Positions 54,966-62,111 of a stretch of DNA of 64,000 nucleotides are shown here, in pieces (the stretch's first letter is position 1; each line of letters starts with the position of its first letter). The DNA lies in NCBI RefSeq assembly GCF_000702325.1, contig NZ_KL370891.1, positions 2,003,306-2,067,305 on the forward strand, read 5' to 3'. The position numbers were made by a program, and so were the translations under genes. The notes under the pieces are model-generated. The model searched no databases, was not told the origin of the DNA, and worked only from the letters and a program-made list of their open reading frames with translations. This DNA is from Thiomicrorhabdus sp. Milos-T2 (GTDB lineage Bacteria > Pseudomonadota > Gammaproteobacteria > Thiomicrospirales > Thiomicrospiraceae).

Positions 54966-56849
54966 TTACAAATGAATGCCTGCAGATGAATCATCTGTCA
55001 TTTCAGCTTTTTCAACTCGGTTTCGGCCATTTTCTTTAGCTTTGTAAAGGGCTTTATCAACTCGTTTAAACATTGTTTTGTCATTATCCCATCGAGTCAT
55101 TCCAGCCACACCAAAGCTAACCGTTAACTGCGTAGGTAAAATATTAGCTGGTAAATTTTCTATGGATTTACGTAAACGTTCTGCGGTTTGGTAAGCAAAT
55201 TCCAAACTGGTTTCAGGCATAATAATGACAAATTCCTCTCCACCAATTCGACAAAACACATCCGTTTCACGTAGTAAACGTTTAACCTCTTCACTTAAAG
55301 CAATTAAAACTTGGTCGCCCACTTCATGACCAAAAGTATCATTAATGTTTTTAAAATAATCTACATCAAACATTAACAAAGCTAAATCGGAATGATAACG
55401 ATGCGAGCGTTGTATCTCTTGAATAAGTGTTCTATTAAACACCAGACGATTGGAAATTCCCGTTAACGTATCCGTTTCTGACAAGAGCTCTAAACGTTGC
55501 TTGTAAGTTTCTTGCTCGGTAATATCATGCATAATGACACTAAATAGCGGCTTGTCATAAAGGTTAATTTCAGCAACTTTAATCACAAAATAATGAAGCT
55601 CACCCTGTTTTTTTATCATCGCTTTATGTTGTTTGTCAGGATGTTTTAAAACATAATCTAACCAATAAACGCCCTCCATTTCAGTTTGCAAATACCCATC
55701 GTTAATTTCAAAGGTATCGCACACACAAGCATATTCTTTAAGAAATTCATCAATAGAAGCAAAGTCAGAATAAAATTCAAAAAACTGTTGATTGGCTTCT
55801 ATAATCCGATGATGATTACTTACAAAAATAATCTCTGAAGCCGAATCCAAAACATGGCGATAGTAGCTTAAGCTGGTATCTGAACGAGTCTTAAATAGAT
55901 AAACAAACATTAACAATAAGCTCAGTATCGTTACCATAATGGCAACATATAAATAACGTTTTTTGAGTTGTTCAATGTCTATAACATTCAAGACTTCATC
56001 TGAACTAAAGGTAAACCAATAACCCAACACAAGTCCACTATCATTTTTAATTGCATGTTGAGTAATGACTCGGTGATGATTAACGCTAATATCAAGGCTT
56101 TTAGCAAACCGTTGATCCGCCATATCTTCTAAATAAACGGCATTCTCTTTTAAAACAGGGAAGTTAGCTACATAGTAATCGTTTATAAAACTTTGACTCA
56201 ATGCCTTAGTCAACTGCCTTTTATAACGCTTATCGACCAAAATAACCGACTCTATTCCCTGGCTATTTTTTAAACGTTCCGCTAAAGGTGTAATATTAGA
56301 AATGACCTCAACAATCCCAATCAGTTGATTATTGTTGTCTAACAAAGGCACCATTGATTTTAACGTTAAGCTAAATTTACCTACACTTACACTTTGAATG
56401 ACTTGTGGGGTTCTTAACATTTTTCGTACATCTGCTCTAACAGAAACTAAAGAATCCCCCACTTTATCTGTCCAGCTGCGATAACGGCTGATGCCCTCTT
56501 TATCTAAAACCTGAATCCAAAAGCCTTTATATTGAGCGTGCAACGCCAACTCATCCAAAATTCGACGTAAAGAAAATGATGACTCAGGGTGGGTATGACA
56601 TTCCTGACAAACAAAACTACGTACTTCGTGATTTTCAGATAAGACTATTGCAAGTGCAATAGAAGCTTCCCGCCGGTGATTGATTAGGCTATTAATTTCG
56701 CCATTTAGAGTATGGTAATACTTAGATTGCACATCAGCATAAAGCTGCGCCTTAGCGCTTCCATATAGCCAGTAAATAGCAAACATCATAAGCAGTGTGG
56801 CTAACAACGTCGAGATGATTAAAGGTTTAGCATGTTTAAAAAAATTCAT
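54966..56849 (-). CDS. Sensor diguanylate cyclase with CxxCH motif
   Basis: A 627-residue inner-membrane protein: anchor at about 10-30, periplasmic sensor (about 31-295), second helix (RYLYVAIMVTILSLLLMFVYLF), PAS domain (about 330-450) and GGDEF domain with GGEEF at 536-540. The periplasmic part carries CQECH at 81-85, the c-type haem attachment signature, and dCache-like sequence around it (VLDKEGISRYRSWTDKVGDSL). If haem is bound, the protein could sense redox state or a gas. It stands alone, divergent from nothing obvious; the umuD-like gene lies upstream. Confidence 0.92.
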   Translation of the reverse strand: MNFFKHAKPLIISTLLATLLMMFAIYWLYGSAKAQLYADVQSKYYHTLNGEINSLINHRREASIALAIVLSENHEVRSFVCQECHTHPESSFSLRRILDELALHAQYKGFWIQVLDKEGISRYRSWTDKVGDSLVSVRADVRKMLRTPQVIQSVSVGKFSLTLKSMVPLLDNNNQLIGIVEVISNITPLAERLKNSQGIESVILVDKRYKRQLTKALSQSFINDYYVANFPVLKENAVYLEDMADQRFAKSLDISVNHHRVITQHAIKNDSGLVLGYWFTFSSDEVLNVIDIEQLKKRYLYVAIMVTILSLLLMFVYLFKTRSDTSLSYYRHVLDSASEIIFVSNHHRIIEANQQFFEFYSDFASIDEFLKEYACVCDTFEINDGYLQTEMEGVYWLDYVLKHPDKQHKAMIKKQGELHYFVIKVAEINLYDKPLFSVIMHDITEQETYKQRLELLSETDTLTGISNRLVFNRTLIQEIQRSHRYHSDLALLMFDVDYFKNINDTFGHEVGDQVLIALSEEVKRLLRETDVFCRIGGEEFVIIMPETSLEFAYQTAERLRKSIENLPANILPTQLTVSFGVAGMTRWDNDKTMFKRVDKALYKAKENGRNRVEKAEMTDDSSAGIHL

Positions 56850-56972
56850 AAATTTAATAATGCCTCTTCTCTTTTTTAGCTCACTTCACTTTAAGCTTAG
56901 TTTAATTTTGCGCCTTTTCACAAAGGGTTGCAAATCTCATTGCGGTTAAGCTATTTATACCCATATTAATAA

Positions 56973-57023
56973 CACTTAAAGAGCTTTGCACCCACAGGGC
57001 ATAAACACGAGAATATGTGCGAA
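56973..57023. repeat. MITE left-arm fragment
   Basis: GAGCTTTGCACCCACAGGGC and following bases match the expanded left arm seen in copies B and D (about 51 bp), next to the stop of the umuD-like gene. Confidence 0.5.
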
Positions 57024-57024
57024 G

Positions 57025-57672
57025 CTAAAACTGAGAAATTGTTGCCGTTACCACTCCCCAAATCACAATATCAGAAGACTCTCTCACTAAAATCGGAGGG
57101 TAGTTTTCATTTTCAGGAACTAACCAAGTCCCTGTTGATTTCATAGACAATCGTTTTACCGTCAACTCGCCATCTAGAGCAGCAATAACTATTTTTCCAT
57201 CTTGTGGCTCAATACTTCTATCCACCACTAGAATATCACCATCTAAAATCCCAACATCCTTCATAGAATCGCCCTGTACAGACAATAAAAAAGTCGCCTC
57301 TTTATTGCGAATCAGTTTTTCATTTAAATCCAAACGTGCCTCTATATAATCCTCTGCGGGACTGGGAAACCCAGCTACCACTTTATGGGCATACAATGGC
57401 AATTCAGCAGGTTCAGTCTCCTCTGGCGGTAAATGCCAAACAAAAGGCGAATCACTTTGTGCTTGGTTAGAAGGGATAATGTCTTGCGCCGATTGTAAAC
57501 TTTGGCTGTTTTGCAAATTTAACCAGGCCTGGATAGCCGAAACCTTAGACTGAGGGATACGCATGACTTTGGTTGGCTCACCAAATTTACCAGACCCTTT
57601 CTTGCGCCCAGCACCTTGACGAACGCCACCTCGAGAAACGTCAGAAATCCCATTATTTTGCTTTTTAGTCAT
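57025..57672 (-). CDS. umuD: UmuD-like S24 peptidase with DNA-binding-like extension
   Basis: A 215-residue protein, longer than UmuD (~140). The C-terminal S24 domain has the self-cleavage site Ala100-Gly101 (VVAGFPSP), Ser136 in QGDSMKD and Lys173 in TVKRL, so autocleavage looks intact. The ~100-residue N-terminal part begins with GGVRQGAGRKKGSG and a segment (PTKVMRIPQSKVSAIQAWL) that looks like a ribbon-helix-helix DNA-binding unit. It is divergent from umuC rather than in one operon. A one-mismatch ACCAGGCCTGGT (57522-57533) reads Ile-Gln-Ala-Trp. Comparable long UmuD proteins in Acinetobacter repress SOS genes. Confidence 0.88.
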   Translation of the reverse strand: MTKKQNNGISDVSRGGVRQGAGRKKGSGKFGEPTKVMRIPQSKVSAIQAWLNLQNSQSLQSAQDIIPSNQAQSDSPFVWHLPPEETEPAELPLYAHKVVAGFPSPAEDYIEARLDLNEKLIRNKEATFLLSVQGDSMKDVGILDGDILVVDRSIEPQDGKIVIAALDGELTVKRLSMKSTGTWLVPENENYPPILVRESSDIVIWGVVTATISQF

Positions 57673-57750
57673 TGTTTTTTACTCATGTTCAATTTACTTT
57701 GATTTATGTTACACTTTTCAAAATTAAATTATACACTATGACAAAATTAA
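57673..57750. promoter_or_regulatory. Shared umuD-like/umuC control region
   Basis: 78 bp, strongly AT-rich, between the two divergent starts. It must carry both promoters. No E. coli-type LexA box (CTGT-N8-ACAG) is seen; repeated TTACAC/TACAC and TGTTCA-type words are present but no clear operator can be named. Confidence 0.4.
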
Positions 57751-59097
57751 ATGACCATTTACGCTTTAGTTGACGGAAACTCGTTTTATGCCTCCTGCCA
57801 AATAGCCTTTCAACCAGGCCTGGTAAATCGCCCAGTTGTGGTTTTATCAAATAATGATGGTTGCATTGTGGCGGCTAATCAAATTGCGAAAAACCTAGAT
57901 TTACAACACATAAAAACCAATAGTATGGGCTCTGGTGGATATCATGCTGCTACGCCAGACAGCATGATGTTTCAACCCTTTTTTAAAGTCGCGCCTTTAT
58001 TAAAGCGTTACAACACAGCCGTATTTAGCTCAAATTACGAACTCTATGCGGATATGAGCCAACGCATGCATGCCATTAGTGCACAGTTTGCCACAAGACA
58101 AGAAATTTACTCTATTGATGAAAGCTTTTTAGATTTTACCGGCATGCCAAAAGAGAGTTTACACTCACACGCTTTGGCTTTAAAAAAACGCATTGCGCAA
58201 TGGATTGGTATTCCGGTTGCGGTAGGCATTGGGCACTCAAAAACCCAAGCTAAACTGGCTAACCATTTAGCTAAAACCAATGCTGATGGCGTTTTAGATT
58301 TAACCCAAATGCCAGAATCGGCATTAGATGCATTATATAAAAAAGTTAAAGTCGGCAAGGTATGGGGTATTGGCAAACGTCTTTCTGAACAACTCATTAA
58401 TCAAGAGATTAAAACCGTATACGATTTAAAAAGCGCGAACAGTAAAACACTTAGAAAACGCTTTTCGGTTAACGTTGAACGCATCGCTTTAGAGCTTAAT
58501 GGTCAAGCTTGCTTTGATTTTCATGAAAAACCAGATAACAAACAAAATATTGTTTCATCACGCTCTTTTGGACAAAACGTGCTAGATTTTACGACAATGC
58601 GAGAAGCCGTCAGCAGCTATACCGCAACGGCGGCGGCTAAACTGCGTAAGCAACAAAGCACCTGCCAAGCGTTAACCGTATTTATTAACACACCGCGCTA
58701 TCAAACCCATTTAGCACAATATCAAAACCAATACACACTGCCACTTATTTACCCAACCGACAGCACAATTTTATTAACCAAAATTGCCTTACGAGCTCTA
58801 CAACATATTTGGTACGAAGGATATGAATACCAAAAAGCAGGCGTTATGCTGACTAACATTCAAACTAAAACCAACTTACAGCCTGATTTATTTGCACCTA
58901 ACCCACAATATTCAGGTAATCCTAAATCCGATAACTTAATGAAAGCATTAGATAACATTAATCAAAAAATGGGTAAAAACACCTTACAGCTGGCGAGTAG
59001 TGGATTGCAAAAAAATCGTTGGCAAATGAACCGTAATTTAATGTCCAAGCGCTATACCACGCGATGGGAAGAACTACTAAAAGCCTATGCCGGATAA
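57751..59097 (+). CDS. umuC: DNA polymerase V catalytic subunit UmuC
   Basis: A 448-residue Y-family polymerase. YALVDGNSFYASCQ contains the first catalytic Asp, VVLSNNDGCIVA is a UmuC hallmark, and YSIDESFLDFTG holds the other catalytic acids. The thumb, little-finger and C-terminal parts follow at normal length, ending with the RWQMNRNLMSKRYTTRW motif. It performs error-prone bypass synthesis with cleaved UmuD. An exact ACCAGGCCTGGT (57813-57824) reads Gln-Pro-Gly-Leu-Val. Confidence 0.96.
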   Translation: MTIYALVDGNSFYASCQIAFQPGLVNRPVVVLSNNDGCIVAANQIAKNLDLQHIKTNSMGSGGYHAATPDSMMFQPFFKVAPLLKRYNTAVFSSNYELYADMSQRMHAISAQFATRQEIYSIDESFLDFTGMPKESLHSHALALKKRIAQWIGIPVAVGIGHSKTQAKLANHLAKTNADGVLDLTQMPESALDALYKKVKVGKVWGIGKRLSEQLINQEIKTVYDLKSANSKTLRKRFSVNVERIALELNGQACFDFHEKPDNKQNIVSSRSFGQNVLDFTTMREAVSSYTATAAAKLRKQQSTCQALTVFINTPRYQTHLAQYQNQYTLPLIYPTDSTILLTKIALRALQHIWYEGYEYQKAGVMLTNIQTKTNLQPDLFAPNPQYSGNPKSDNLMKALDNINQKMGKNTLQLASSGLQKNRWQMNRNLMSKRYTTRWEELLKAYAG

Positions 59098-59130
59098 CGC
59101 TATTTAACAATCGAAAAAACCAACTTGAAT

Positions 59131-61998
59131 CTAAACCTTATCTTCAATCAACGCATCAGGCTGCCAAATATTATCTTTATTGTTTTTTAATCTATGCGTG
59201 AAATCGTCTACCGTCAACGGCTTTGAAAAATAGTAACCTTGGATAGTCAAGCCTGGATATTGTCTCAAGAAATCAATTTGCTGTGGGGTTTCTACCCCTT
59301 CAATCACCACTTTCATACCCAGCGCTTTTGCCATTTCAATCGTATGGTGCACAATAAGCTGATCAGATTCTTTTTCCATCATTTTGCGGACAAAAGCTTG
59401 ATCAACTTTTAGTTCTGAAAAGTGACAACGATCAATATAACTTAAACTAGAATAGCCGGTTCCATAATCATCCAATGCAAACTGGCACCCAGATTTTTTT
59501 AACTTCTCCATATCATGCTGAATGCGAGCATCATCAGCCAACATAACCGATTCAGTCACTTCAAAGATCACTTGTTCCCACTCAACGCCTGACTGTGATA
59601 CCGCATTTTCAAGCATCTTCACAATATTAGGGTTACGAAATTGTAATGCTGATAAGTTAACTGAAAGCGTTGTATCGTCGTCTATTGCAAACTCTTTCAA
59701 CCAAGATTTATATTGCATTAGCGCCTCTTCCAACACCCACAAGCCAACCCGATCAATCAACCCCATTTCTTCAAGAACGGGAATAAACACCATAGGTGAA
59801 ACAATGCCACGCTTCGGATGAGCCCAGCGAATCAAGACCTCTAAACCATTGAGTTTACAAGTATCTAAATCAATTTGAGGCTGGTAAACTAAATAGAATT
59901 CATGATTAATAAGTGCTTGTTTTAAATCGCGCTCCAACAACAGTTTTTCATAAGCGGCGTCATGCATTTCACGAGTATAAAATTGATAGCTAGCATTATG
60001 GTTTCCTTTAATGCTATACATTGCGGTATCTGCCGCCTGTATGAGTTCCTCAGCGGTTTGGCCATCTTGCGGGTAGAGACTGATCCCCATTGAAGCCCCA
60101 ACTTGAAGGGTATAATCTCCGACCATAAAAGGAGAAGAGAATAACTGATCTATTTGCCATGCAATTTTTTCCATCTCATTCACACTAGATAAGTCGGGCA
60201 CAAAAATAACAAACTCATCCCCTCCAAACCGAGCCACTAAATTAGGTTTTTTAAAGCCCTGGCTCAAAGATTTTGTAATGGCAACTAACAGTTGGTCTCC
60301 AACAATGTGACCGAGTGAATCATTAATCGACTTAAAGAAATCTAAATCTAAGAAGATAAGTCCCGATTGCTTAGTTTCACCCTGTTTCAAAGCCAAATTA
60401 ACATGGTCTTGCAATAATCGTCGATTCGGAAGCTGCGTTAACACATCATGATTGGCTAAGAACACCAATTGCGCTTCCGCCTCTTTCTTTTCGCTAATGT
60501 CAGAGAAAATACCAATAAAGTGTGTTAATTCACCCTTGTCATTTTTTAAACACGTAATTAACAACCATTCAGGATAAATTTTACCTGCCTTGTTTTTATT
60601 CCAAATCTCGCCTTGCCAAACCCCGTCATCACAAATTTTTTGCCACATCTGCTCGTAAAAAGCACGATTTTGACGACCAGAGTTCAAATAATTCGGGGTT
60701 TTTCCAATGATTTCGGTTTTTTGATACCCTGTCATCTTCGTAAACGATTCGTTGACATCCAGAATATTCTGATGACTATCGGTAATCATCACTGACTGAG
60801 GGCTGCTTTCATAAACTCGACCCATTAACCTAAGCTGATCTGCATAAGCGGTTTTTTGTTTAATTTCCAGTTGTAAATAATCCACTAATGTTTTGAATGA
60901 GCGCGATAAAATACCCACTTCATCCTGCTTATTAAATAGCGGTATTTTGGTCTGATTGTTTCCTGAATAAATGGCTTGTGCGGCCTCTGTAAGCTTTTCT
61001 AAGGGTTGCGTTGATTTAGAGACAATACGATAGACAATCGCGATTAACAGTAAAATAATAACTAATGTGAAAAGGAGGTTAATTTTAACTTGATGCCAGA
61101 AAGGAGCCATGACAATAGACTTGTTTTCTCGGGCAAGCACAACCCATTTCAACATGTCATTACTAACAGAAGACTCATAAGCTGAAGCGGTAAGATAGGA
61201 GTGTTGATCAGACCAAGTTTCAAACCCAATACCATGACGATTTTTTAACGCCTGCTGGAAGAAATCATATTGAGACAAATCAATTGAGTTAGATGGCAAG
61301 CGGGCGGTACCCATTAATAAAGCACCATCAGTTTTAGCCACTAGAAGATCAATATTCGCCAAATTTGGCGATGCCAGGATTTTGTCACGCATTTCAAACG
61401 CCCAATCCCAACCTAAATGGCCACAAATCACCCCTAAAAGCTGGCCGTTTTTATCCCTTATTGGCGCGGAGACATCCACTAATCTAAGAGGTAAGTCATC
61501 CCACTTAGGTTTCGGCATAATTTTTGATAATAAAAATGCATCATGCACACTGCCCAAATGTGGTCCTTTAGCCCCTTCCATAAACCAACTGCGCTTAAAA
61601 ACATTTTTACCAACCAACAACCCCTGGGTGCCGGTGAGAATATTGCCTTTCGCATCGGTCATGCCTATCCAAGCATAATAAGGATAAGAATCTCTCATTT
61701 TTTCAAAAATGGCACGTTTCTGTTCAAGACTGACATTGGGGTTTTGGATATCGGGGAGGTGCGTCAGCATTTGTATTTCTGTCGTTCGACTATGCATATC
61801 CTGGCTTAATTGATAAGCCATTCCAGAGGACAGTTGCGACAATAATTCCCCCCTATTCTCAACCGTCATACGTTCATAGCGAAATGACGATAATAGAACA
61901 ATCAGAATAACGACGAACAAAAGCCCCGCCATTAAGGAAAGTATTAAACGACCACGAATGGAATTAAAAAAATGCATAAAGTACCAAGAACATAACAA
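59131..61998 (-). CDS. Sensor GGDEF-EAL protein with dCache/HAMP/PAS
   Basis: A 955-residue inner-membrane protein: anchor (about 15-40), periplasmic dCache-like domain (about 45-310; FKRSWFMEGAKGPHLGSVHDAF; DVSAPIRDKNGQLLGVICGHLGWDW), second helix, HAMP (about 330-385), PAS (about 400-510), GGDEF (GGDEF in ARFGGDEFVIF) and EAL (EVLIR; NLSALQFRNP; FEVTESV; LDDYGTGYSS; VVIEGVE). Both catalytic signatures look intact except for EVL in place of EAL, a common variant. Start may be Met8 (61977). It lies 113 bp from the next GGDEF-EAL gene, same strand. Confidence 0.92.
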   Translation of the reverse strand: MLCSWYFMHFFNSIRGRLILSLMAGLLFVVILIVLLSSFRYERMTVENRGELLSQLSSGMAYQLSQDMHSRTTEIQMLTHLPDIQNPNVSLEQKRAIFEKMRDSYPYYAWIGMTDAKGNILTGTQGLLVGKNVFKRSWFMEGAKGPHLGSVHDAFLLSKIMPKPKWDDLPLRLVDVSAPIRDKNGQLLGVICGHLGWDWAFEMRDKILASPNLANIDLLVAKTDGALLMGTARLPSNSIDLSQYDFFQQALKNRHGIGFETWSDQHSYLTASAYESSVSNDMLKWVVLARENKSIVMAPFWHQVKINLLFTLVIILLLIAIVYRIVSKSTQPLEKLTEAAQAIYSGNNQTKIPLFNKQDEVGILSRSFKTLVDYLQLEIKQKTAYADQLRLMGRVYESSPQSVMITDSHQNILDVNESFTKMTGYQKTEIIGKTPNYLNSGRQNRAFYEQMWQKICDDGVWQGEIWNKNKAGKIYPEWLLITCLKNDKGELTHFIGIFSDISEKKEAEAQLVFLANHDVLTQLPNRRLLQDHVNLALKQGETKQSGLIFLDLDFFKSINDSLGHIVGDQLLVAITKSLSQGFKKPNLVARFGGDEFVIFVPDLSSVNEMEKIAWQIDQLFSSPFMVGDYTLQVGASMGISLYPQDGQTAEELIQAADTAMYSIKGNHNASYQFYTREMHDAAYEKLLLERDLKQALINHEFYLVYQPQIDLDTCKLNGLEVLIRWAHPKRGIVSPMVFIPVLEEMGLIDRVGLWVLEEALMQYKSWLKEFAIDDDTTLSVNLSALQFRNPNIVKMLENAVSQSGVEWEQVIFEVTESVMLADDARIQHDMEKLKKSGCQFALDDYGTGYSSLSYIDRCHFSELKVDQAFVRKMMEKESDQLIVHHTIEMAKALGMKVVIEGVETPQQIDFLRQYPGLTIQGYYFSKPLTVDDFTHRLKNNKDNIWQPDALIEDKV

Positions 61999-62111
61999 AG
62001 ATGAATAACCTTATAAATTATACTTTATTACCACAAACCGTGTTCATTAAAAATTTGTTATATTTCTAATTGAGCACAAGACTCTTAAAAAGGCGATTCA
62101 CCGGTAGAACA

